DNA of 64,000 bases from Sphingomonas sp. LHG3406-1 (lineage in GTDB: Bacteria; Pseudomonadota; Alphaproteobacteria; Sphingomonadales; Sphingomonadaceae), in contig NZ_CP069128.1 of assembly GCF_029637485.1 (NCBI RefSeq), positions 2,574,001-2,638,000 of the forward strand, read 5' to 3'. The number at the start of each line of letters is the position of its first letter. Within the stretch, counting starts at the first letter, position 1. The notes under the pieces are model-generated. The model made no database searches. It saw only the letters and a list, made by a program, of their open reading frames with translations, and was not told the DNA's origin. Below are positions 17,024-26,420 of the stretch, piece after piece. A program made the translations under genes and the position numbers.

Positions 17024-17366
17024 TCACCCGCTCGCATCGACGAAGCAGGGCGTCGGCGACGGCTTCCGGGTCCGCGAGGACTTCGGCGGCTGGAATGCGG
17101 AGGACCTGCAGCCCGACGGAGTGGAGGTAGGCGGTTCGGCGTTCGTCCGTGCCTTGCGAATGATTGTGAGAGGCGCCGTCGATCTCGATCACCATCTTGG
17201 CCACCGCGCAGTAGAAGTCGGCGACATAGGGACCGATCGGATGCTGGCGGCGGAAGCGGAGGTCACGGCGGACTTGGCGGAGCAGGCGCCAGAGAAGTTG
17301 CTCGGGCAGGCTGAGTTGGCGGCGATAGCGCCGGGCGGCGGACATGGCGTTGGCAGTTGCGCGCAT
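16992..17366 (-). CDS. DUF559 family (Vsr-like endonuclease fold) protein
   Basis: 124 residues. The DUF559 core is clear: RRQLSLPEQLLWRLLR, DLRFRRQHPIGPYVADFYC, then MVIEIDGASHNH (Asp of the nuclease fold) and DERRTAYLHSVGLQVLRIP. The family belongs to the restriction-endonuclease-like superfamily; its cellular role is not established. The start MRATANAM is preceded by GGAGGGG inside the right repeat, and the C-terminal GPSTTQPRG is encoded by the left repeat, so the gene fits exactly between the two. Confidence 0.82.
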   Translation of the reverse strand: MRATANAMSAARRYRRQLSLPEQLLWRLLRQVRRDLRFRRQHPIGPYVADFYCAVAKMVIEIDGASHNHSQGTDERRTAYLHSVGLQVLRIPAAEVLADPEAVADALLRRCERVTGPSTTQPRG

Positions 17367-17370
17367 GGTG

Positions 17371-17441
17371 CTGGGCCCCTCCACCACTCCGCTGCGCGGA
17401 GCGGTCCCCCTCCCCATTGCTGCGCAACGGGGAGGTTCCGG
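17371..17441. repeat. Right inverted repeat flanking the DUF559 gene
   Basis: Partner of 16955-17023 in opposite orientation, with inner stem CTCCGC/GCGGAG in place of CTCAGCC/GGCTGAG. It supplies the ribosome binding site of the DUF559 gene. A partial third copy is at 18022-18066. Confidence 0.8.
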
Positions 17442-17474
17442 ATCGGCACGGCCGTACTCTGCCGACAGGTGCTG

Positions 17475-17532
17475 ACGTCCGCAAGATTAGGAAAGCGGGA
17501 TGTCTGCTATGGGTGGAAAGCGGACGTCCGTT
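17475..17532. repeat. GTCCGC/TTTCCACCC interspersed repeat (copy a)
   Basis: Holds ATGGGTGGAAAGCGGACGTC, the complement of the motif seen at 35449, 35851 and 36101. It abuts the stop of the CdiI-like gene. Confidence 0.65.
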
Positions 17533-17961
17533 TCAGTGCAGCGGGCCATCGCTCAAACCCAAGCTTTCTAAGAACCACTCCTTATCGGCATAGGGTTCCA
17601 AAAGAGCCCTTTCATAGAGTGCCTTCAGCTCATCTCGGTATGCTGCGCGGAGGTTCCATATGCTCTCGTCCGCTCGCAAAAGTGCCGAGAGAACATCACC
17701 TGGGTAATCCCCGCACATCAGAAGCGGATCCGCTCGTAGCCGTGGCCAAACCAAGTCGAGGATGAAGGGGTTTCCATCTTCTTGGCCGATAATCAGTCCG
17801 ATCTCGGTGTCACTCAGCTGTGAAAGAGGCTTCCGCCAAGCGATCCAGTACTCTGCGACCAGCGGCGAGGGGGCATCTTGGGGATCCCCGAGGCTTACAC
17901 CGAAGAGATCTTCGAGGGACTTGGAGAAGTCGGTCTGCACTTCCGGCATAAGAGATATCAA
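17533..17961 (-). CDS. CdiI-like contact-dependent inhibition immunity protein (orphan)
   Basis: 142 residues. KPLSQLSDTEIGLIIGQ, LRADPLLMCGDYPGDVLSALL and the following Trp resemble the CdiI_2 immunity family, which neutralises CdiA toxin tips. No cdiA, cdiB or other toxin gene is near. Codon use and GC are visibly lower than in the neighbours, suggesting transfer. It is bounded by two copies of the GTCCGC repeat. M1 at 17961 and M5 at 17949 are both possible starts. Family assignment is from memory of the motif and is moderate. Confidence 0.6.
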   Translation of the reverse strand: MISLMPEVQTDFSKSLEDLFGVSLGDPQDAPSPLVAEYWIAWRKPLSQLSDTEIGLIIGQEDGNPFILDLVWPRLRADPLLMCGDYPGDVLSALLRADESIWNLRAAYRDELKALYERALLEPYADKEWFLESLGLSDGPLH

Positions 17962-17974
17962 ACGTCATTTCGCC

Positions 17975-18005
17975 AATGTCCGCAATGGGTCGTTAGCGGA
18001 CATTC
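17975..18005. repeat. GTCCGC interspersed repeat (copy b), palindromic
   Basis: AATGTCCGC, 13 bases, GCGGACATT: a perfect 9-bp stem. It starts 14 bases upstream of the CdiI-like start codon, in the same orientation as copy a. Confidence 0.65.
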
Positions 18006-18021
18006 TCTTCGCCGCCGGCAT

Positions 18022-18066
18022 GGCCCCTCCACCACCCTCCCCGTTGCTTCGCAGCGGGGGGCTTGG
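18022..18066. repeat. Partial copy of the DUF559-flanking repeat
   Basis: GGCCCCTCCACCACCCTCCCC followed by GTTGCTTCGCAGCGGGG; same vocabulary as 17371-17441. It ends at the parE stop codon. Confidence 0.6.
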
Positions 18067-18067
18067 G

Positions 18068-20125
<2,058 letters not shown>

Positions 20126-20229
20126 TCACAAATGACGTGTATAGGTGACTCACCGGTCGCCGAAGGACTTTGCGACGTGGCCGGCTGAGAGACTGCACGT
20201 GCTCCCTCGCTGTTGGAAGGAGCGTTGAT

Positions 20230-20406
20230 TTGTCCGACCTGAACCGCATTGACGAACATAGTGACGAGCGCGCCTATTTCGCCGCTCGCGCCGAGGCCGA
20301 GCGCCGCCGCGCCGCCGACGCCACCGATCCTCGCGCGAGAGCGGCGCACCAGTGGCTGGCCAGCGAATATGCCGAACGCGCAAAGACCGGCGCGGCGAAC
20401 GACTGA
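20230..20406 (+). CDS. Small conserved protein, TTG start
   Basis: 58 residues: SDLNRIDEHSDERAYFAARA, then AEAERRRAADATDPRARAAH and QWLASEYAERAKTGAAND. Helical and charged, no signal or membrane segment. TTG at 20230 is 7 bases after GGAAGGAG, the best start in the region. Similar short proteins are common in sphingomonads; function unknown. Confidence 0.6.
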   Translation: MSDLNRIDEHSDERAYFAARAEAERRRAADATDPRARAAHQWLASEYAERAKTGAAND

Positions 20407-20605
20407 CCCTGGGAAGGCTTGCGGGCCTTTCTTCCAGTTCATCACCGACCAGAGCGCCGTTCCCGACGTCAGAGCGTCGGGACGGGGCCGCCGTCGATCG
20501 TCCGTTCGTTCGGTGCCGTGGACGGCGGCCGCACGGTTGGACATGCGAGAAAGGTCATGGCCCGGGGACCCCGGGATGAGCCGGGCGTTCTGCTGACGCG
20601 GAGCG

Positions 20606-21322
20606 TCAGCGGACCCGCGGGCCGCCGTAGGGGAGCGGCGGCGGGGGGCGTCGGTCGCGGCGGGGGAGCTGGGCCTGGTAGGCGACCCCGCAATGCTGGA
20701 CGCAATAAGGATAGCCGGGATTGGCCTGCTGCCCGCAGAAGTGGAAGTCGGGCTCGCCAGGATGGCCGAGCGGCCACTTGCAGATGCGGTCGTTGAGATC
20801 GAGCAGGCTGGTCTTGTCGGCAATCTCGGGCGCGGGCTTGGCCGGCACCAGGCGGCGCGGCGGAGCGGGCGGGATCGGCGCCTGCTGCTCGCCCGGACCC
20901 TGGCGGATGAATCCGCCGGGACCGATCGAGCGATAGACGAGGGTCGGCTCGCCGGCCTTGCCGGGGACCGGAGTGGCGGAGACCTGGGGCGCGGCAGCCG
21001 GCGCGGCGGGGGCGCGGGGCGCTTCGTCCGGCATCGGCGCTGCGGTCTCCAGGATGGCGGCGATCGGCGCCTTGTCCTTGACCCTGGTCGGGGCCGGGCG
21101 CTCGGCCTTGGGCTCGGCCGAGGCGGCGGGGGCTGCCGAGGCGGCGCTCTTGTCCTCGCCGGCCTTGACCGGGGACGGGCGCGAATCGAGGCCGAGGCGA
21201 TGGGCCTTGCCGATCACCGCGTTGCGGCTGACGCCGCCCAGTTCCTCGGCAATGACGCTCGCCGTCTTGCCTTCGGCCCACATTGCCTTGAGGCGATCGA
21301 TCCGCTCGTCAGTCCAGCTCAT
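20606..21322 (-). CDS. gcrA: GcrA family cell cycle regulator
   Basis: Sigma70-linked activator that in Caulobacter works with CcrM methylation to drive S-phase genes. 238 residues. The N-terminus MSWTDERIDRLKAMWAEGKT and GVSRNAVIGKAHRLGL is the GcrA DNA-binding domain; an Ala/Pro-rich linker follows; the C-terminus has ICKWPLGHPGEPDFHFCG and YPYCVQHC, the family's Cys-rich end. Start at 21322 chosen for AAGAG 6 bases upstream. A CTGACGC-GCGTCAG hairpin overlaps the stop. Confidence 0.93.
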   Translation of the reverse strand: MSWTDERIDRLKAMWAEGKTASVIAEELGGVSRNAVIGKAHRLGLDSRPSPVKAGEDKSAASAAPAASAEPKAERPAPTRVKDKAPIAAILETAAPMPDEAPRAPAAPAAAPQVSATPVPGKAGEPTLVYRSIGPGGFIRQGPGEQQAPIPPAPPRRLVPAKPAPEIADKTSLLDLNDRICKWPLGHPGEPDFHFCGQQANPGYPYCVQHCGVAYQAQLPRRDRRPPPPLPYGGPRVR

Positions 21323-21390
21323 GCTCATCTCTTGATATGTTCGTCGGCGGCGGTTGCCGCTCGGTCGGGAAGCCGATAGTCGCTTGTCGC

Positions 21391-22227
21391 GTGAACGACC
21401 AGCCCTCCCCCGCATCCGCCTGGACCCGCACCGCACCGGGCGAGCCGCGTCTCCAGGGCGTCAACTGGGGAGGTCTCCGAACCCTCTATGTCAAAGAGGT
21501 GCGGCGCTTTTTCAAGGTCCAGACCCAGACCATCTGGGCGCCTGCGGTCACGACCCTGCTGTTCCTGGTCATTTTCTCGGTCGCGCTGGGCGGCGTCAGG
21601 CGCGAAGTGATGGGGGTTCCCTTCGCAAGCTTCATCGCGCCGGGGCTGATCGTCATGGCGATGATCCAGAACGCCTTTGCCAATTCGAGCTTCTCGCTGC
21701 TGGTCGGCAAGATCCAGGGGACGATCGTCGATTATCTGATGCCGCCGCTGTCGACCGGCGAGCTGATCGCCGGGCTGGTCGGGGCCGCGGTGACGCGCGC
21801 CTTCCTGGTCGGCGGGGCGGTGTGGCTGGCGATGGCGCTGTGGCCGGGGGTGGACGTCGGCATGCGGCACCCGCTGGCGGCGCTATGGTTCGGGCTGATG
21901 GGCGCGCTGCTGCTGTCCTTCCTGGGGCTGATCACCTCCATCTGGGCGGAGAAGTTCGACCATGCGGCGGCGGTCACCAATTTCGTCGTCGCGCCGCTGT
22001 CGCTGCTGTCGGGCACCTTCTATTCGGTCGAGCAGCTGTCGCCCCTGTTCCGGGGCATCAGCCACGCCAATCCCTTCTTCTACGTCATCTCGGGCTTCCG
22101 CTACGGCTTCCTGCGCGAGGCCGATTCGCCGATCCTGTTCGGCGCCCTGCTGCTGCTGGCGATCAACGTCGCCATGTTCGCCCTGTGCTATGGGCTGCTG
22201 AAGAGTGGCTGGAAGATCAAGAACTGA
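21391..22227 (+). CDS. ABC-2 type transporter permease
   Basis: Inner-membrane permease of an ABC exporter, 278 residues, about six TM segments. It shows the ABC-2 signature region LSGTFYSVEQLSPLFRGIS, HANPFFYVISGFRYGF and a KEVRRFFKV N-terminal interfacial helix. GTG at 21391 is the likely start; no ATG lies near the fold. The ATPase partner normally next to such permeases is absent; the upstream neighbour is gcrA, divergent. Confidence 0.85.
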   Translation: MNDQPSPASAWTRTAPGEPRLQGVNWGGLRTLYVKEVRRFFKVQTQTIWAPAVTTLLFLVIFSVALGGVRREVMGVPFASFIAPGLIVMAMIQNAFANSSFSLLVGKIQGTIVDYLMPPLSTGELIAGLVGAAVTRAFLVGGAVWLAMALWPGVDVGMRHPLAALWFGLMGALLLSFLGLITSIWAEKFDHAAAVTNFVVAPLSLLSGTFYSVEQLSPLFRGISHANPFFYVISGFRYGFLREADSPILFGALLLLAINVAMFALCYGLLKSGWKIKN

Positions 22228-22350
22228 GCTGTTTCAAAGGCTTAACGAGTTCAACTTGGTGAACCATAGATAACCGGCATGTTCAGGCTGTCGTTTGGCA
22301 GGCTCGTCTAGACCCTCCTCATCAAGCCTCGATGAGGGAGTAGGTAAGCC

Positions 22351-22827
22351 ATGAAGAAGTTTCTGATCGCCGCCGCCGGCCTTTCGGCCTTCGTCGCCGC
22401 CGCGCCTGCCGCCGCGCAATATTATGATGCGCCGCGCTACGGCTACAACGGCTACAACCAGCAGGGCCTGGTCCGCGCCTATGTGATCCGTGCCGACCGG
22501 CTGATCTCGCAGGTTGAGCGAGCCGACAGCCGTAATTGGATCAGCGAGCGCGAGGCCCGCCGCCTGCGTGCCGCCGCCCGTGAACTGCATGGCCGCACCC
22601 GCGGTTATGTGCGCAACGGCCTCAACAACCGCGAGCGCTACGACCTCGACCAGCGTCACGCCCGGATCGAGCAGGCGCTCCGTTATGCGGCCAACACCCG
22701 CGGCAACGGCCAGTATCGCGACCGCGATCGTGACGGCCGGTGGGACCGCCGCGACCAGTGGATCGATCGTGACCGCGATGGCCGCGACGACCGCCGCGAG
22801 GACGATCGGGGCCGCTATCCCGGTTGA
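22351..22827 (+). CDS. Secreted Arg/Asp-rich protein of unknown function
   Basis: 158 residues. Signal peptide MKKFLIAAAGLSAFVAAAPAAA, then a Tyr-rich stretch, a helical region (RADRLISQVERADSRNWISE) and an Arg/Asp-rich tail (RDRDRDGRWDRRDQW). Likely periplasmic. Preceded by AGGGAGTAGG and by a small hairpin CCTCATC/GATGAGG at about 22316-22336. Similar proteins occur in sphingomonads without known role. Confidence 0.75.
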   Translation: MKKFLIAAAGLSAFVAAAPAAAQYYDAPRYGYNGYNQQGLVRAYVIRADRLISQVERADSRNWISEREARRLRAAARELHGRTRGYVRNGLNNRERYDLDQRHARIEQALRYAANTRGNGQYRDRDRDGRWDRRDQWIDRDRDGRDDRREDDRGRYPG

Positions 22828-22905
22828 TCCGGTTGGCAGGCCAACCGGTGGCCCGGGCTAAGGATGGCAGCGGGGGTTAACCCCGCGCCCATCCGGGCCT
22901 ATAGA

Positions 22906-22938
22906 GGGCGCGGCTCCACCCCGGGGCCGCGCCCTTTT
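22906..22938 (+). terminator. Rho-independent terminator before argD
   Basis: GGGCGCGG (22906-22913) pairs with CCGCGCCC (22927-22934), followed by TTTT. It ends the transcript of the upstream secreted-protein gene 27 bases before argD, so argD expression probably depends on read-through or on a promoter close to or within this stretch. Confidence 0.7.
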
Positions 22939-22964
22939 CATATTCGCACGTCAGGAGCCCCTTC

Positions 22965-24155
22965 ATGGCCATCACGCCGCTCATGCCCGTCTATCCGCGC
23001 TGCGACGTGCGGCCGGTCCGAGGCGAGGGCGTCTACCTGATCGGCGAGAACGGCGAGCGCTATCTCGATTTCGCCAGCGGAATCGCGGTCAACCTGCTTG
23101 GCCACAGCCACCCGCACCTGATCGGCGCAATCCAGAAGCAGACCGAGACGCTGATGCACGTCTCCAACCTCTACGGCTCACCCCAGGGCGAGGCGCTGGC
23201 CAGGCGCCTGACCGAACTGACCTTCGCCGACACCGTCTTCTTCACCAATTCGGGCGCCGAGGCGGTCGAATGTGCGATCAAGACCGCGCGCCGCTACCAT
23301 CATGCGGCCGGCAATCCGCACAAGAACAAGCTGATCACCTTCTCCAACGCCTTCCACGGGCGGACGATGGCGACCATTTCGGCGACCGACCAGGCCAAGC
23401 TGCGCGACGGTTTCGCGCCGCTGCTGGAAGGCTTCGAGGTGGTCGCGTTCGACGATCTCGACGCCGCGCTGGCGGCGATCGACGAGAATACGGCGGGCTT
23501 CCTGGTCGAGCCGGTACAGGGCGAGGGCGGCATCCGCCCGGCATCCCCGGAATTCCTGCAGGGTCTGCGCAAGGCGTGCGACGAGCATGACCTGATGCTG
23601 GTGCTGGACGAGGTGCAATGCGGCGTCGCGCGCACCGGCACCCTCTATGCCTATGAGCAATATGGCATCGTTCCGGACATCGTCGCGACCGCCAAGGGCA
23701 TCGGCGGCGGCTTTCCGCTCGGCGCCTGCCTTGCCACCGAGAAAGCGGCGAGCGGCATGGTCATCGGCACCCACGGTTCCACCTATGGCGGCAATCCGCT
23801 GGCGATGGCGGCCGGCATGGCGGTACTCGACGTGGTCGCGACTCCGGAGTTCCTCGCCCATGTCCGCGAGACCGGGCAGCGGCTTCGTTCGGCGCTTGAG
23901 CAGATGATCCCCAACCACGATCATCTGTTCGAGAGCGTGCGGGGCCTCGGCCTGATGCTCGGCGTCAAGATGAAGACCGACAGCCGCGCCTTCGTCGGCT
24001 ATCTGCGCAGCCGCGGCATCCTGACGGTGGCGGCGGGCGACAATGTCGTTCGCGTGCTTCCGCCGCTGATCATCGAGGACGCCGACATCCGCGCCTTCGT
24101 CGACGGGCTGAGCGCGGCGGCGGCGGACTATGAGGCGCCGGCGCAGGCGGCCTGA
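22965..24155 (+). CDS. argD: Acetylornithine aminotransferase
   Basis: PLP enzyme of arginine synthesis (also succinyldiaminopimelate in many bacteria). 396 residues, class-III aminotransferase: FTNSGAEAVECAIKTAR, FHGRTMATISAT, FLVEPVQGEGGI, LVLDEVQCGVARTG, and VATAKGIGGGFPLGA with the PLP Lys. Good RBS (AGGAG). In many alphaproteobacteria argF follows and then hslO; here a cold-shock gene and a small ORF stand in that place. Confidence 0.95.
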   Translation: MAITPLMPVYPRCDVRPVRGEGVYLIGENGERYLDFASGIAVNLLGHSHPHLIGAIQKQTETLMHVSNLYGSPQGEALARRLTELTFADTVFFTNSGAEAVECAIKTARRYHHAAGNPHKNKLITFSNAFHGRTMATISATDQAKLRDGFAPLLEGFEVVAFDDLDAALAAIDENTAGFLVEPVQGEGGIRPASPEFLQGLRKACDEHDLMLVLDEVQCGVARTGTLYAYEQYGIVPDIVATAKGIGGGFPLGACLATEKAASGMVIGTHGSTYGGNPLAMAAGMAVLDVVATPEFLAHVRETGQRLRSALEQMIPNHDHLFESVRGLGLMLGVKMKTDSRAFVGYLRSRGILTVAAGDNVVRVLPPLIIEDADIRAFVDGLSAAAADYEAPAQAA

Positions 24156-24189
24156 GCCGCGCGTGACGGAGGGGACATGGCCCGCTGCC

Positions 24190-24219
24190 TTGCAATCTGC
24201 TGCGGGCAGCCCATATTAT
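24190..24219 (+). promoter_or_regulatory. Candidate sigma70 promoter of the cold-shock gene
   Basis: TTGCAA (24190-24195), 18 bases, TATTAT (24214-24219). This predicts a leader of about 115 nt before the ATG at 24341; long structured leaders are usual for cspA-type genes. Confidence 0.55.
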
Positions 24220-24340
24220 GTCGGCTATCAGTCGCAAGTTTTGACGGTCTACGGCGCTTTGCGGCTCCTTACTCCCTCTCTCCTCGCTGCTTCTAGCGTC
24301 GCGTCCGGCGTTCGGGCGCGTCACGAGAAGGACACCAATC

Positions 24341-24547
24341 ATGATCACCGGAACCGTGAAATTCTTCAACGCCGACAAGGGCTATGGCTTCATCTCGCCG
24401 GACGATGGGTCGGGCGATGCCTTTGTCCACATCACGGCCGTCGAAGCGGCCGGCATGCAGACGCTCGATCGCGAGCAGCGCGTCAACTATGAGCTCCAGA
24501 GCGGCCGTGACGGCCGTGCCAGCGCGGTGAACCTCACCGCCGCTTAA
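24341..24547 (+). CDS. cspA: Cold-shock domain protein
   Basis: 68-residue OB-fold RNA chaperone. GTVKFFNADKGYGFISPDDG holds RNP1 and DAFVHIT holds RNP2. Cytoplasmic, binds single-stranded RNA/DNA. RBS GAGAAGGA. It has its own candidate promoter and terminator, so it is an independent unit between argD and hslO. Confidence 0.95.
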   Translation: MITGTVKFFNADKGYGFISPDDGSGDAFVHITAVEAAGMQTLDREQRVNYELQSGRDGRASAVNLTAA

Positions 24548-24558
24548 GGCTCCCAGCG

Positions 24559-24596
24559 AGGCCCGCCGGCAGCCGCCGCGCGGGCCTTCTTCTTCC
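24559..24596 (+). terminator. Terminator after cspA
   Basis: AGGCCCGC (24559-24566) pairs with GCGGGCCT (24580-24587), followed by TCTTCTTCCT. Confidence 0.7.
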
Positions 24597-24619
24597 TCAA
24601 GCTGGAAAGGTCCGCCCCC

Positions 24620-24811
24620 ATGTCCACCCTCGAATTCTACGCCGAGCGCGCCGCCGAATGCCGTCGCAATGCCGACGCATCGACCCTCGACAATGTGCGC
24701 CAGCGCAACCTCGACGCCGCTTCCGCCTGGGAAGCCATGGCCGATCGGCTGGTCCGCACCAACGCGCACCGCGAAGCCAATGAAGTGGCCCGGGCCGCCC
24801 GCGAGGCCTGA
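24620..24811 (+). CDS. Small conserved protein of unknown function
   Basis: 63 residues, MSTLEFYAERAAECRRNADA to ANEVARAAREA; wholly helical and charged. RBS GGAAAGG about 10 bases upstream of ATG. Similar 60-residue proteins with YAERAAECR..A motifs are common in sphingomonads; no function known. Confidence 0.7.
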   Translation: MSTLEFYAERAAECRRNADASTLDNVRQRNLDAASAWEAMADRLVRTNAHREANEVARAAREA

Positions 24812-24821
24812 GGCAGATCAG

Positions 24822-24897
24822 GTCGTCCCGGCCATGGCCGGGACCTCCTTTCTCCGCGACGACGCTTCGCCCGAGGCCCCGGCCCTTGCCGGGACAA
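24822..24897. repeat. Double REP-like palindrome
   Basis: GTCCCGGCcatgGCCGGGAC and CCCCGGCccttGCCGGGAC separated by about 35 bases; same family as 10832-10907. It fills the gap before hslO. Confidence 0.75.
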
Positions 24898-24940
24898 GGG
24901 CCGCTCTTGGCAGTCGCCGCCGGCTTCCTATCTTTCCTGC

Positions 24941-25837
24941 ATGACTCCCGACATCTCGAACCTCGACGCCGCGCTTGGCGTTACCGTGCCCGCGCGGCAC
25001 GCCCGGGGCCGGGCCGCCCGGCTCGGGCCTTCGATCGACCAGATCCTGTCCGCCCACGCCTATCCGGCGCCGATCGAGAAGCTGCTCGCCGAAGCGCTGG
25101 TGCTGACCGCGCTGCTCGGCTCGTTGCTCAAGGATCCGCAGGGGCAGCTGACGCTTCAGGCGCAGACCCAGGGCGGAATCATCGACCTGCTCGTCTGCGA
25201 CTACAAGGGCGGCGAGCTGCGCGGCTATGTGCGGCACGACCCGGTGAAGCTGGCCGACGCCGCGCATGCGCCGAGCCTCGCGACCCTGTTCGGCGAAGGT
25301 TATCTGGCGATCACCTTCGACCAGCCGGCGACGGACGAGCGCTACCAGGGCATCGTGCCGCTGGAGGGCGAGAGCCTGGCGGCCGCGGCGCAGAGCTATT
25401 TCGCCCAGTCCGAGCAGATCCCGTCGATCGTCCGCCTGGCGGCCGAGAAGCAGCCCGACGGCCGCTGGATCGCGGGCGGAATCCTGTTCCAGCACCTGCC
25501 CGAGGGCGAGGAAGGGCGCGAGCGGCTGCACACGCGGCTCGACCATCCCGACTGGGACCATGTGGCGGCGATGGCCGGCTCGGTCCGGGCCGAAGAACTG
25601 CTCGACGACAGCCTTGCCCTGGACGCCCTGATGTGGCGCCTGTTCCACGAGGAGGGCGAGGTGCGCGTGCTGGTCGGTGCGCCATTGAGCCGCGGCTGCC
25701 GCTGCGATCCCGATTACGTCCGTTCGGTCATTGCCCGCTTCCCCGAAGAGGAACGCGAGGCGATGAAGGACGAAGAGGGCGTGATCCGGGTCGATTGCGA
25801 GTTCTGTTCGACCAGCTTCCCGCTGCGCTTCGATTGA
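24941..25837 (+). CDS. hslO: Redox-regulated chaperone Hsp33
   Basis: Cytoplasmic holdase switched on by oxidation. 298 residues. The C-terminal redox switch is intact: SRGCRCDPDYV (CxC) and CEFCST (CxxC), the four Zn-binding cysteines. The N-terminal domain shows LLKDPQGQLTLQAQTQGG and VCDYKGGELRGYV. No other oxidative-stress gene is adjacent. Confidence 0.95.
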   Translation: MTPDISNLDAALGVTVPARHARGRAARLGPSIDQILSAHAYPAPIEKLLAEALVLTALLGSLLKDPQGQLTLQAQTQGGIIDLLVCDYKGGELRGYVRHDPVKLADAAHAPSLATLFGEGYLAITFDQPATDERYQGIVPLEGESLAAAAQSYFAQSEQIPSIVRLAAEKQPDGRWIAGGILFQHLPEGEEGRERLHTRLDHPDWDHVAAMAGSVRAEELLDDSLALDALMWRLFHEEGEVRVLVGAPLSRGCRCDPDYVRSVIARFPEEEREAMKDEEGVIRVDCEFCSTSFPLRFD

Positions 25838-25862
25838 TCGCGCTCATGCTAGGATGAGGGGG

Positions 25863-26270
25863 ATGCGCCGATTCGGCTTCCTCTTTGCCGGGCTTGCCGG
25901 CATGACCCTGACCGCCGCCGCGCCGGTGCGGGGACCGGCCGCGCTTGCCGGCGTGCAGCCCGGGCTGTGGGAGACGAGCCGGTCGGCGACCGGCCAGGGT
26001 GCCCACCGGGTCTGCCTCAGGGACATGGTGCTGCTGGCGACCTATGCCCATGCCGGCGACCGCTGCGCACGCACCATGCTGGTCGACCGGCCCGGATTCT
26101 TCGTCATGCAGCTCGATTGCGGGGCCGGCGACTTCGGCCGCTCGCGCCTCAGCGTGACGACGCCGCGCTCGCTCAAGATCGAGAGCCAGGGCTTCCACCG
26201 GGGCGAGCCCTACGACCTCACAATCTATGCGCGCCGGGTCGGGGAATGTCCGTCGCGGCGAAGACGTTAA
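25863..26270 (+). CDS. Periplasmic protein, DUF3617-like
   Basis: 135 residues. Signal peptide RRFGFLFAGLAGMTLTAAA, then LAGVQPGLWETSRSATG, the start typical of DUF3617 proteins, with cysteines near HRVCLRD, DRCARTM and QLDCGAG. Function unknown. Start at 25863 preferred (GATGAGGGGG before it) over 25854. Confidence 0.65.
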   Translation: MRRFGFLFAGLAGMTLTAAAPVRGPAALAGVQPGLWETSRSATGQGAHRVCLRDMVLLATYAHAGDRCARTMLVDRPGFFVMQLDCGAGDFGRSRLSVTTPRSLKIESQGFHRGEPYDLTIYARRVGECPSRRRR

Positions 26271-26389
26271 GGCCTCGTTTAACCATCTTGCGCTACGAAG
26301 CTGAAGTGCCAGCTGCACGGCGGGCACGCTTTCCTCCCTGGGGGCCTTGCGCCCCAACCTGGGCCGCCTTCCAGGCGGCCCTTCTTTTT
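26271..26389 (+). ncRNA. Candidate trans-acting sRNA with anti-Shine-Dalgarno segment
   Basis: 119 bases without an ORF, ending in a textbook terminator: GGGCCGCCT-tcc-AGGCGGCCC (26361-26381) then TTCTTTTT. Before it is a hairpin GGGGC-cttgc-GCCCC and an unpaired TTTCCTCCCT complementary to ribosome binding sites. Such CCUCC-bearing sRNAs are known in alphaproteobacteria. No convincing promoter was found, so it may instead be processed from the upstream mRNA. Boundaries are approximate at the 5' end. Confidence 0.45.
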
Positions 26390-26420
26390 GTGCGCAAGCC
26401 GTTCTAGAGGCCCCCGCGCC

